Assembly (NCBI RefSeq): GCF_000003815.2
Contig: NC_049985.1
Span: 11,909,472 to 11,973,471 of the forward strand
Direction of reading: 5' to 3'
DNA: 64,000 bases
Source of the DNA: Branchiostoma floridae
Taxonomy: Eukaryota; Chordata; Leptocardii; Amphioxiformes; Branchiostomatidae
Shown here: piece after piece, positions 11,565 to 23,700 of the stretch
Numbering within the stretch: position 1 is the stretch's first letter
Layout: the number at the start of each line of letters is the position of its first letter
Position numbers and translations under genes: made by a program
Notes under the pieces: generated by a model
Databases searched by the model: none
What the model was told of the DNA's origin: nothing
The model's input: only the letters and a program-made list of their open reading frames with translations

Positions 11565-14160
11565 AGAGGTGGGGTATCAGTCATTTTTGCACAACTATTG
11601 TAGAATCTCTGAAACGGAATCAAATGAGAGCCCACTTCTTATACCTGTACCAGTTTTGGACGTGATTTGGAGGGATATGCGAGGGAAGTGGCTGAATATG
11701 GTACCTGTCAGTTCATAGCAGCGTGGGCTGGAGTCTTAAATTATCGACTCACTGGTCGACTCCATTTCGTTCAGCCTCGCACAATATAGGTAAGATTGAT
11801 GTGTAGGACTACCACACAAGAAACACCGAAATGTCTTGAGACTTAAAACTGAAATGACTTTTCTGACTTGTTATCCATCAGCCATTGCCCAATTCAAGGC
11901 GGCGTGTCTTTGCTTGATAATGTTTGGTTAAAGTGCTCGACTGGGCTTTCATCTTTTTCTCTCATCTCCGAGAGCCCCGCGATGCACATACTTCATTACT
12001 TGTGAGAAAGCCGAGATCTTGGCGAACTTGAGATGGAAAAGATGAAGCCCATAATACCTTAAAAAGTCAAAAGTTTTCAGATGGGATATTGATATGGGAT
12101 TCTAACCTGTATGTCTGTTTACTCGACACAGAAACTGGAGTATGTCATAAAATCGACTTTCAAAGTTAAAAATACCGTACTTCTGGTCATTGATGTCGCA
12201 TGATCTTCCCTGATGATCAAACGCCGACCATATAGGAGACCGTGAATTGCACACTCAGAACCTGTATTTGGTCTCTGATAACATTGTGTCGACATGTACA
12301 TAGTTTGGAAATTCATCAATCATAACGTAAACACCTCGTTCATCATTCTGCAAGGCCTTATAAAACTACGATATAGTCGCTCATCATATCAATCTATGAA
12401 CACGAGTTTAGAGACACAGTTTGGTCGCTAGGACTCCTGGTTAACTTTGTCATTGCTGAAGTAGAAAAAGTCCCTTTAATACTGGAAAGTGTATGTACTT
12501 TGATAGAGCAGAGTAGATTGATCACTGGAAAAAACGGTCTCTATATATTCTGCAGCTGTCTGCTTCAGTATAATTAGTGAAACCAACAAGCGTACCCAGA
12601 TAAGTATAGACTTTGTTCCTTATGATCCGATGTTTTTCTAGTATCAAACAAGTGTCTGTGAATCACCAAAGCGCTTTTGCATAACTGTTAAGTCAACGTG
12701 TAAGAATTTTCTGTCTGACTTAAGTAATGACATTCCTTATTGGACGTGACATTGGTGAGAAGTTGGCCGTCTTCTTGGACGACGTTGGGAAATTGATAGC
12801 AGGGAGAAACCGATAAGCTAGAAGATGCATCACCGATGTTGTAAGCAGAAATAGGCCATTTCAGTCCCATGTCTGTCAGAATTATACTCTCACAAGAGTA
12901 ATTGAGCTAAGAATAATTACACCAATGCTGAGGATATCGTTTGTATCTGCAATATGCCCTTGACAGAGTGCTATATCATTTCTTTCATTTTGACGTCTAA
13001 TTTATCAAGACTTTTTTTCTTAAAGAAAATCGATGTCAGAGGGAGAGGAGTCGCTGACAAGGTTCACCTTCCAACTTTTTATCATTGCACGTAGACTCTG
13101 CATCTGCCAAAAAAAGTGATTAGAAAGGTTAAAGTTATGGGTTCATAACCCCGTACATTCCTCACACTGCATACAGACAACTGTCGGGCAGCCCACACCT
13201 TTCAATCAATTCCCCCAACTACCCACGGCTGATCTTTAGTTAAGAGCAAGAAAATTTTATGGATGACGTCCGCGCTCGCATCGAAAAAAAAGAGATGGTC
13301 AGCGAGACAAGAGAACACAAAAAATTGGAAAATATATTATTCCGTGGAGTATACTTGAGGTAGAAGGGGCATTAGTTAGGAAGCCATGAGTGTAGGTGTA
13401 GAAATGAAACTAGCTCGTTAGCTGTGGGGGAAACACTAGCTAGTATTGTAGCCTTGAATGTAGTTGCCCACTTGTTGAGTGAAACTAGCCTACTAATGTC
13501 ATTTGTGGCGCTTATTGAATACAATGAATACAATATTTGTTGGTAGTGATACAATGCTTTGTCGCTTCAACTCTTGTCACAACGTTCATGTTGTCTGTTT
13601 TGAAAATTTGTATATCTTGTTTATCTACCTATCTTGTTTTTTGCGCCCTTTCATTAGAGCTGGCGTTTGTAAGGGATGTTATCCATAATATTTACTTCTT
13701 ATGGCCTTAGTTGTGAGCTTCCGACTCCACCATATATAGACATTAAAAAGCTGCACTTCTCCCGAATTTCCAGGAACTATTATTTTTCCAGGAATCGCCC
13801 TAAGTATTGGCTTTAATGGTGACTGGAGCGGAAAAAGAGGCAAAGGTCATGGCTACTCACACTGTTTTCTTTGAGGCCATATTTTACACAATCACATTTG
13901 CTTTGGGAAGCCGCGGTTCCCGTCGACGCCGTGAGCTTTGAAGTTCCATATGCACTGGTGAGATTTACAACTTCGACACTTGCGGCTTTTCGTGGAAGTA
14001 ATCAAGGCGGAAGTAAAATAACAGGCTCTGGCAAGATAATGGAGACGATCCATACAGATCCTACCAGACTAGCCTTTTACTCCTGAGTGTCAGCTCTAGT
14101 TAAAAGCTGCTTTCGGCAGCATAGCTTACTTTTCAGAAAATGCACATGACATGCCATGCC

Positions 14161-14532
14161 TCATCCTGTCTTCAACAAAGGCACACGTGTGTACACCGAA
14201 CTCTGCGAGCAAGCCGAGGAACTTTGAGAAAGAACAGGCTTAAGACTGACGTGTTTCATATTAGATTTAATATAGTGGCATGTCCTTAGGACGTTAATAA
14301 ACACCGATCCCATAGCCTTGCCAAACTCAGTCAAGAAGTGAAAATGCAACTTTGCAAAGGAAAAGTGAAGAAATCCAATAATTTGACCGACATGGAGCCA
14401 TCCTTCTATGAACGCTTTCAAGTCAGAATCGTCCGATTCGAAAGTGCTTTCGAATTTTGTATCAACTGACATACATTCTCGTAATATTGTCTCCAATGTG
14501 CAAATTGAAGAAAGAAAGTCAAGATATACCAT
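14161..14532 (-). CDS. Uncharacterised 123-codon open frame (doubtful)
   Basis: It is the longest open frame in the first 15 kb that is not simple repeat. It begins MVYLDFLSSIC at 14532 and reads on to a stop at 14161. The composition is ordinary, with no transmembrane span, no known motif and no clear promoter or splice context. A chance frame is the more likely explanation, since random AT-rich DNA of this length can yield one of this size. Confidence 0.12.
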   Translation of the reverse strand: MVYLDFLSSICTLETILRECMSVDTKFESTFESDDSDLKAFIEGWLHVGQIIGFLHFSFAKLHFHFLTEFGKAMGSVFINVLRTCHYIKSNMKHVSLKPVLSQSSSACSQSSVYTRVPLLKTG

Positions 14533-15593
14533 TGACGGTTAATCCGTGTTTTATATCATAACACCGTGCTCCCAGAAGCGTACGCAGAGTCCTAGTTTAT
14601 TATAAGATTTCTTCCTTAAGGGTTCTTAGTTGCAAGTTATGATACGAAAGAAACATCAGGCGGAATTGCTGACTAGTCCTTTGGGGAGCATCAAGAGTTG
14701 AAACCATCCGTTATTAGAGCTTTATGGTACCTTAATGTCACTCCTAAGCCCAAGCCCGGAGGCAGTTGTAATTCTACTTGCCACATTTGATTGAAAGGTT
14801 ATGGAAAATGAACCCAAGACCAGACAAAGGGGCTTCGGGAAATGGTAGAATCTTACGACCCCAAAGTTTTGTCATGCTTGGTGCAGATTACGATACACTT
14901 TGGATTTTTCGTTATCACAAAGAGCACAGTCCTAAATACAGTGTTATGGACTTTGTCGACATGCTTATACACGTGTCTGCACAATGAAATTATACACAGA
15001 TCAAGCACCAGCAAAGGAACTTACATCAAGTGCTTTTTGAAGGTTAATATTCTGGGACAAGACCTTTGCGTGATGACGCAGGTAGATATGTAATAGAGAT
15101 TTCAGGGATTTTCTAACCACTAGAGATTTTAATGGTTACTATACTGAACTGTATAACAGGGAATGCCAAGTCATTTATCACAAAAGTACTTTTAGGCCCT
15201 GCGTTATTCGTTCTGGGACGAAATATCAAGTAAGACTGGCTTTCCTGCAGTGAGACTGGTAAATAGTATAACCTGTCATAATGGTTATAGAAATCGTTGT
15301 GTTCTGTGTCTTATGTAAACTCATTTAGCTGTAAGTGTATAGGGGTGAGGAGAATAATGCAACTAACTGAAGTAACTAGAGTGAACTAAAAGTAATCAAT
15401 AATGTTAGGTGCGCTAAGCTAATCAAAACTAAAAGAAATATAAGCAAAGGCTGTCTATCATTAAACTCACGACCATAGCCATTTTGTGAACCTTGGAAGA
15501 TTAACCCTATTGGGCTAGAAGGTTTCGTAATGAATGAAAGGAAAATGAAATAGCACGAACACATCAAATATCGTCAAGATCCATAGTCATGCA

Positions 15594-15649
15594 TACAGAG
15601 AGAGAGAGAGAGAGAAAGAGAAAGAGAGGGATATATATTTATATATATA

Positions 15650-15730
<81 letters not shown>

Positions 15731-15895
15731 GGCGGGGGGAGAGAGACAGACACAGAGAGACAGAGACAGAGAGAGAGAGACAGGGGAGAGAGGGACAGAG
15801 AGAGAGAGAGAGACAGAGAGGGGGACAGAGAGAGAGACAGGGGAGAGAGGGACAGAGAGAGAGAGAGAGAGAGACAGACAGAGAGAGAGAGATTA

Positions 15896-15926
<31 letters not shown>

Positions 15927-15929
15927 GAT
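15594..15929. repeat. Compound low-complexity tract (GA)n-(TA)n-(GT)n-(TA)n-(GAGA/GACA)n
   Basis: About 335 bp of consecutive simple repeats: GA-rich, TA, a (GT)n run at about 15652-15696, TA again, then irregular GAGAGACAGAG/GGGAGAGAGGGACAG units. The last part contains a repeated block of about 50 bp (around 15781-15830 and 15841-15880). Long Arg/Glu or Ser/Leu frames read through it are artefacts of composition. Confidence 0.95.
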
Positions 15930-16271
15930 GGCACCGAAAACCACCTTCTTGGCAAGGATAATGAATGTTGAGTTTTATTTGGAAGCAGACTTTTACGGAG
16001 TACTAGACATGGGGCATTATTTGATCATCCAGGTGGCATGTAACGAGAGAGAAGGTGGCATATGGGCGCATGAAAGCCTATCCCATTTTTCCTAATTTGA
16101 ACAACACCTGTGCGCAGTTCCAGACCCATCTGTCTTCATCTCAGACCCAGACCCGTGCAGGGATAATGATGCCGGGTCCTGCTGCTGTACGTGCGTGTCT
16201 AACGGTAGCTTATTGACCCGGCTCGTCTCTGCGGTCACTGAAAATCTAAATATAGATCTTGGTCACGATCA

Positions 16272-16470
16272 TCTGTATCTATAATATAGCCAGTATAACC
16301 GCCCTTCGGCGTAACACACCGGCTTCGCAGGCACGCGGCGCGGCAGCAGGTGGTTATATTATACTGAATAACCTGTCACACCGAACTTGTATCTCACATC
16401 TATCTGCAAGTGTTGTTTGAAACTATCCAGAGAAGATGCCCCTACTGTGCTTGGTGATAACTATGTAAGA
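16272..16470 (-). pseudogene. Probable LINE C-terminal/3' relic
   Basis: Read on the - strand, one frame gives SPSTVGASSLDSFKQHLQ followed by about 13 more residues and a stop. The pattern 'small-S-L-x-S-F-K-x-x-L' after a proline-serine stretch resembles the extreme C-terminus of many non-LTR retrotransposon polyproteins. A GC-rich segment and AT-rich GTATAACC/GGTTATA words that are nearly inverted follow. No catalytic motif is present. Assignment rests on a short pattern only. Confidence 0.35.
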
Positions 16471-16637
16471 TATGGGGCGGGGCACCGATGGTAGCGATCA
16501 TGACGTTCACAGATGACGGTCAACCGGTGGAGTTAGGAGTAGGGAAACGTGAAAGTAAGGAAAGTGGTGTCGCTGACACCGTGATAGCATAGGAGCCACC
16601 AGACGTACTGTACAAGATAATAACGCCGTGGCGTCGT

Positions 16638-16922
16638 GTGTGGCGTAAATGGTAGAGCGTCCGGCTTGGAATCTAGAGTTCGATACCCGCCGTGCCCCTG
16701 ACGTTGTGCCCTTGGGAAAGGCACTTTACACGACCCTTTTCACTTCACCCAGGTGTAGAAATGGGTGCCTGACTTCGGTCGGGGAGGTAAAAGAAAAGAC
16801 TACCTTTACCTTCTGTCTGTCTGTACTGTGTATGTGGCACTGTGGATATAAGTTACTAACTTGAGTGCAGTGCCACATTGTCCTCGTCTGTCCAAAAGCA
16901 AATATGAAAATGAAATAAAAGA
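16638..16922 (+). mobile_element. tRNA-derived SINE
   Basis: The head has RNA polymerase III internal promoter boxes: TGGCGTAAATGG (A box, 16641) and AGTTCGATACC (B box, 16677), spaced as in a tRNA gene. It lacks a foldable full tRNA. The body continues with TTGTGCCCTTGGGAAAGGC and CACCCAGGTGTAGAAATGGG, a tail conserved in SINEs of marine animals (possibly the Nin-DC type, from memory and unchecked). It ends in an A-rich ATGAAATAAAAG stretch. A diverged tail of the same family lies near 34364-34490. Confidence 0.7.
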
Positions 16923-17356
16923 CAATCACGTCATACAGGCTCCATTTATATGACGTCCCTGTAAGTTGAGACTTAATAATATGACACAGGACAAATAAGG
17001 CAGATGGATGATTATTACTCCAGGGATTATCACACTATTATTGAAGATTTTGATTAACATTACATGATCTCATTCCTGTCACTCTACAGTGAACGCGACA
17101 TGCATATAGAAAATATGGAACTGCGAAAACACAGTCGAACAAATAGTCCAAAAACATTTCCGCTTTTTCCATGCCTGGGGACAACTTTGGACATCATATT
17201 CCGCCTCACATCCTGCCACTCTACTGTATTCAAACGAGTGGACCTAACATCGGCCTTGACCTACGTCTTCGCAACACCTACCAACATACCTGATATCATC
17301 GTAATCCATCAATCCGGAAACAAACACACGCACAGACACACACACACACACACAAA

Positions 17357-17456
17357 NNNNNNNNNNNNNNNNNNNNNNNNNNNNNNNNNNNNNNNNNNNN
17401 NNNNNNNNNNNNNNNNNNNNNNNNNNNNNNNNNNNNNNNNNNNNNNNNNNNNNNNN
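17357..17456. other. Assembly gap (100 N)
   Basis: Exactly 100 N following a CA-rich microsatellite, so this is a placeholder of unknown true length, 224 bp before the LDLa exon. Confidence 0.99.
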
Positions 17457-17680
17457 AACATTGTCTGTCATTTATATACTGTGCCCTATAGGAAATCAAC
17501 TTTTATATGTTGAAGGGGCAACCCAGAAATAAAATGATCGATAAATAAAGAGCCAATCTTAAAAGAAACTTGACATTTCAGTATCATACTTTAGAATATG
17601 CACACACGCATAGAACATACCAGATAGAACAATGAACGGACCAGTATGTTGATTTGGGAACCACTTTTCTTAAACCCCAG

Positions 17681-17788
17681 ATGTTGAAGCCTGTCTTCCC
17701 TGCGGGAACCTGACCGAGTGCGTGCCGCGGAGTAAACACTGCGATAACAGGACGGACTGCAGTAACGGCGCAGACGAGGAGAACTGTG
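17681..17788 (+). CDS. RXFP: RXFP-like exon: LDL receptor class A module
   Basis: After the acceptor ACCCCAG the frame (two bases finishing a codon) encodes an LDLa module with [13 protein letters not shown] and [16 protein letters not shown]. The six cysteines and the acidic calcium cage (D..D...DE) are intact. The CGN[IL]T[EK]C segment is nearly the same as in human RXFP1. In RXFP receptors this N-terminal module is not the main ligand site but is required to switch the receptor on. The donor is G|GTGAGC. NLT and NRT are possible N-glycosylation sites. Confidence 0.93.
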
Positions 17789-20700
17789 GTGAGCTTTGAC
17801 TGCATTATATATAACGTTTTATATATAGGAAACTGTATAAGATAATGATGAATGGGGATTTAATTTATTCGTCGACTAAAAAAGGGGTCTTATCGAAATT
17901 TTCGACTGAATAGCTCAGTCCTCTTCAGCTATCTGGCCCAATCGCACTGGGCACGTGACGTAATGCTCGTGTGACGTCAGCAATGGGTAAAAGGTTGTAT
18001 CGCCTTAGTTAATTAGTTGATGTTGATTGCGGTGAGTCCATTTTTGCCAGTTGGCGAACAATTTTAACTCTATATGATGTGAACTTTCGTGCACATATAA
18101 GATAATGGCCGAACATTAGAAATTCCATAATTAATAAAGCACATTCCCAACCCATTCTACACGGCCTTTTCTATACATGTTAAGTAGACTAGTCTCATTG
18201 AATTGTCACTGTTGTACAGCAGAAGCTGCTGAAGAAGATACCATACGTTTCACTTTGTACAGTTGTAGATGTTGGAGTTGCTTCTATGTGAACATCAAGA
18301 ATCATGACGAATGGATAGAAGTGCCCGAAAGTTATATAATGCATTAAAAACGAAATCTATGGTTCCGTTTTCTGTTACTAATGCGTGCAGCATGACAAGT
18401 GGAGCCATTCAATATCGATCAGTACCATCCTGACATGCCTGATGTGCGCGTCTCTATGAAACATGTATACTAACCTCTCCTGGCAGCACGTTTTCAGGGC
18501 TTGATGTATGTTTTTATGTACTGCCGTGATTGTGTTTTCTCCAGGTGATAACAAAGGCATTCCGGATTCCCTGGAAAGTATACCTTTGGTATTACGTCCG
18601 TTCGCTATCCCAAAACATTGTGGTGAGTCTGTGTATTTGATACGCATCGGTTACTACTATTCCCCTACTATTGTTCAAGGAAATGATAACGTTGAATAAA
18701 ATACTATTGAACACTGCAGGGACATTGTTTCATCAACAAACACTGACCATTCGGTGTGTCTGCATTTGAGTAGTGGTTAAACGAGTACACATATTATCAT
18801 TAAGTGTTCACTAATACCGTCGCCTTATATATACAAAGTTGTTGTCTAATGGACAAGTCCATATCTATAATCATACAATTCCTACTTTGTCCAGAACTTC
18901 AGGAAGTTCCCAGTATGTGCTCCTGTAGTCACTTAACGAGGATCAGGTGTGGCGGGATAGGGCTGACCGACATACCCGCCAACATTTCCGTACAGGTTAC
19001 CAGGCTGTGAGTATGTCATGCTAGGTTCAAATCGTCTTACGTTATCTCCAAGCAGATCCTACGATGGCATAAGATAGTACTAAACTGGCCAAGGAGTGTA
19101 GTCAGCCAAGATGTGTACATTTGCCATGTAGGTAGCCAAACACACTCCTAGGCCGACTTCACTCCTCTGGCTGCTTTTGATACTATCTTATGCTACCTTA
19201 GGATCTGCTTGGAGATAAGTCTTACGTTCATTTATCTGACAAGTTTTTTTTCGCTATCAAATAAGATAGATTCTACTCACTTCAGTGGATAAGTAATGTA
19301 CTTCTTCGGTGAATCTTTCATTTAAGTTGAAAATAAGTTTTTTACCACATGTTCTTCCTTCCTTCTTTAATATTCACAGGCTTCTATATGAAAATGAGCT
19401 GACTGTCGTTAACAACAAGTCATTCGTCTTGTTCACCCAATTGAAAACACTGTAAGTATCACACATAAAGTTGTCAATATCTGATGTTGTTGTCATTGAT
19501 CAAGGCTGCTGTTTTCATATTCATCAAATACTGACACGCAAAAAAAGATCAAGTCCAAGAGGAAAGTAATCATATGCGTTTGAATATGATGAATGTACAG
19601 AATGACAAAATATGACAAATTCTTTGCAGAAACCTGGAGATGAATCTTATCCGTGTGGTTGAAGTGGACGCATTTGTTGGACTTCACAACCTGACAAAAC
19701 TGTAAGACTTAGTTTGATATATTCTCCTACGCCTAGGGCCTCGCCCGCGCTTTGAATTAAGGGTTAAAGACACACACTGAGATGTATACGGTGCCATAAT
19801 TCATGGTCGGCTCCTATTACCACCGAATGAACGGTCGAGTCCGCGATATTATCATATAGACATTGTCATATGTCTAGCTCAGCTACGGAGGGCGCATATA
19901 TATAGTAGCCAGCCCATAAACGATATCAGTTTCTGTTCGTCCTTCGGCCCTTTTTCTTGCTGGCCGGGCGGATTCTTGTATCTCCCTGCCCCCTCCCTTG
20001 GATCTCCCTGCCCTCCTCACCCTCTTACCTGCGTAGCTATAGCTGGGCGATACCACCACTCCCTGCACCTGCCGTAACGTCACTGTATGATAATACACAA
20101 TGAATCTTGGGGTCAATTACCGACCATTTATATACCGGCTATATAGATACAGATACATTTGGTGTTCNNNNNNNNNNNNNNNNNNNNNNNNNNNNNNNNN
20201 NNNNNNNNNNNNNNNNNNNNNNNNNNNNNNNNNNNNNNNNNNNNNNNNNNNNNNNNNNNNNNNNNNNCAATCCTGACATACAATGTACATTTGGAAAAGA
20301 TGGGTACAATGCACAATATGAAACAAGCTGGGGCTACAAGTCTATTTTAATGTATAGTATTGAACATATTTCGTTGCTATATAGGCCTGTGTACTACCAG
20401 ATACTAGTATACATTTTTGTGTGGAAATGTACATTGTAGGTATCTGGACCACAACCAGCTGCAAACGTTGGAGCCTGGTGTCTTCAGCGATCTCTCCAAT
20501 TTGGAGTGGCTGTGAGTGATTCTTCCATATCTTTTTCTTTCAGTGTTAGAAATATTCACATATACATGTGTACGTAATTTAATTCTGGTAGAATATGGTG
20601 GCATAAAGTTTACGAGAGATAAGACCTTTTCGTACGTACCATGAATATAGGATCTGGGATTGTGTAAAATTAATCGATGCCATCCAATCATCTTTATCGC

Positions 20701-23700
20701 TATAGGTGCAAACAAAGGTCTCCAGTTAAGCTGTGCTTATACACTCATGTTCCTAAAACGGCAACCTCCGATTTGTTCAATTTTGTTAAAAGGTTTTAAA
20801 AATACTATACCAAAGAAGGATATCGGAGTAATGTGTTTCTGGTTTTCACAGTGAAATTTCTGTTGTGAAAATAACAGTCATATTTCTTTTCTTGCAGATA
20901 TTTGAACAATAACCAACTTCGAGTTCTCAATGCCCAGGCGTTTTACGGACTCCATAGTCTGACATGGTTGTGAGTTTCAATTACGATCTTTAGCCGAGTT
21001 AATTGGAATTGTTATCGCTAGGATACAGAATTGTAGCTGTTCAGTTGTTTGCATGACTTTGATGGATATTTTAGAGCTGATACTGTATGTAGTTTGGCGT
21101 CAGTGTTCTTATCGTTTAACAACACTCGACTTCGTTCCACTTCGTTGCTAGCCCTGTCCATATCAGTCTATTGGTTAATCCCAAGATTTTGTGTAACGTC
21201 ATAGAACCTGTCTATCACATGAAATACGGTTTGTTCGCTGGAAATCCACTTTAATGAAAAGGTCAACTAGAGACATCTCAATCAGTATGACTCGTTGGTT
21301 TGTCCATTCCAGGGAGCTGAGATGGAATCGCATCCATACAGTGGTCGGAGAGGGCATTTGGGACAACATGCCTATGCTGGGAATTTTGTAAGCAAAGAAG
21401 TACTTTCTGTCAATATTAATGTCATTCTACTATCTATGGTTATTATAGGCGCTTTCGTAATGAAATAAAGACTAGCACAATGAAACTACAGAAGAACTAA
21501 CACCCCTATTCCACTAGAGTAGCGACCTCTCTGCGACCGAGCGCTCAACGAATTCCATAGATTGAAAAAAACGAAGCTTTTCACGCTTTGTATGTTTTCC
21601 TCATCTTTTCAGTATTACCTTTGAAAGTCAAGAGTCCTATAAATCTAAGGCCGTAACTAGGTCGTGGCAAAATCGCCGTCAAGTGAAGTAGTGGCCTAAA
21701 TTCTAAGACATCGGAATCCCATGGAAATATCCGATAAAGAAATCACAGAGCACATTTAATTACATCCACAATCTGCCTTCGCCTCAAGCGTACGTCATGT
21801 CGATGATAATCACATGTAGTCGCATGACTCTCCCCTAAAGAAACTGCCTGTAGATATTATTGGGTAAGATATGAGTTAGTCATTGAGAGCTCATTTTCCT
21901 GTCATAAAGTATTGTAACAGGATGCTGTGTGATTGACATGACTTATGCGATATGTTCAGATTATTACGACGTTTATTAACCATTTTTGATATTAAGATCT
22001 TCATTGATTTTATAGAGACCTGGAAAGCAACCTTCTAAGCTCTCTAGAGATGTTCAGAGGATATCGAAACTTTGCTGCGACACTGTAAGTATTGTCATTC
22101 ATAGTTCCTAGATACATTGCTATCTGCCAACAAAACTACATGTACAGCTAGCATTTTAAGTACCTACTGGTTGTGTAAAAAGAATTCTCCTATATCCTAT
22201 GTTCTACCAACCTGATGAAACTATTTTCGGAAGCATGAACATGTGGTGAGCTCAAAGTTTCATACAGTTATGTCTGGCAACACCATGTACATATATGTAT
22301 GTGCTCAATTGTTCCTCGTTTTTTCTTTCCTTAAGAAAAGTTCTGAGTTCTTTAACAAAGTTCGGTAACCATTCGATTCATGAAGTTGCACAGACGGGTT
22401 TTGTCAGCACGTTGCCTTTTTAGTAACGATCGTTTGATTGGTTTGAACGTTAACCTTGAAACGCCTCTCTATTGTAGATTCGTGAGGAACAACTCGATCG
22501 AGGTCATTAATGACCTTGCCCTGGCTGAGCTCACGCAGCTCCACGGACTGTAAGTGCACAGGAGGTTCATTATATTCTTCCGCCAATTTTCCGTAACACG
22601 AGCTTGATAAATCGTACTTGCCTGACCTAAAGGCCCGTTTCCAACTGTGCGCTGCCGGGGTTCTCAGTACACAAAGCAACGGAATGGTAACATTCCCGAA
22701 CATACCTGATCAAAACAGGAACCCAGCTTCTAATGACGTACTTCACTTGATTGGATTCGTGGTAACTTCGTTTCGTAATTACTGACATGATGTTTCAGCG
22801 TCTTACCTAACCTTAGTGAGGTCGAAAAATCGTTAAATGATTGGAAAGAAACGCCGGCAGCAAATGGTATTGCACAGGAACTAAGAACATGAAAACACAC
22901 TTTCATCTTCTGCTTTTTTCAGCGACCTGTCAGAAAACAAGATCGCGAAGTTCCCAAACGGAGTCTTCAGAAATCTGTCAGCCTTAGACTTGCTGTGAGT
23001 TCTGTTTAGGTTACTCTTTTCTAGTATTCTTTGTTTTCTTAGAAGTTTCAAACGTATTTGCTCTTTTCACTTACATAATGGACGATACCACTTGAGCTGG
23101 TCTAAAGCAGTTCTTGTAATGTGCAAAGTGCAATTACCGGTTGGTCAGCTTCGACATATTTAAGGTGCTCTTCATCACAGCTAATTCGTATCACGAAACT
23201 ATGGTCCAATTTGAGGAGGTCTTCTTCACTATTACCAACTATCTAAATGCTCTTCTACTGAAACTAGACAGTTGTTTTGTTTATTTCAGGAACATATCCT
23301 TCAACCCACTACAAGTTCTGCAGTGGAACCTATTTGACGGACTTGAAAAGCTCGGATCTTTGTAAGTCTTACAAGTGTTTAGAAGCAGTTGCCTCCTTAA
23401 ACGTTTCCCTCACGATTCCTACTCAAGCTCATTTCGAGTAGCAAGTTTTGCTTTAGGGAGAAGAAGGCTTTTTTACTCGAAGGATAATCGTCTATGAATT
23501 CCCGAGTGAACCTCTGGCTCTTCGGAAAAAGCAGAAAGGAAAACCCTGACTCAAGTAATGGAAACAAAATGGCCCCCTCAGGTTCCAAGCATGAAAACCT
23601 ACGCATGCACCAGTCACGAGGGGACTGTACTTTCGCTTTCTGGACATAAAGTTAACGTGAAATGGATTAAGTTTAAAAGGTTTTCCATGTCCTGTATCAG

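Larger units (their letters stand above)
11080..17680. other. Putative intron 1 of the receptor, or intergenic DNA
   Basis: No conserved coding exon was recognised. It contains an inverted-repeat element, a low-complexity purine/GT/TA tract, a LINE tail, a tRNA-derived SINE and an assembly gap, all listed separately. Whether it is intron depends on the candidate exon at 10995. Confidence 0.45.

Noticed and set aside
13871-14086. 71-codon + strand frame
   Set aside because: No domain, splice context or conservation signal; typical chance frame.
15589-16095. 168-codon + strand frame rich in Arg/Glu, and the opposite Ser/Leu frame
   Set aside because: It is read almost wholly through GA/GT/TA simple repeats; composition alone keeps the frames open.
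16641-16690. Functional tRNA gene
   Set aside because: Pol III boxes are present but no complete cloverleaf can be folded and SINE body sequence follows.
17064-17513. 149-codon frame spanning the N gap
   Set aside because: The frame is continuous only because N codons are not stops; it is interrupted by a CA microsatellite and has no domain.
20107-20439. Frames crossing the gap at 20168 and the gaps near 57348 and 59024
   Set aside because: They are held open by N bases only.
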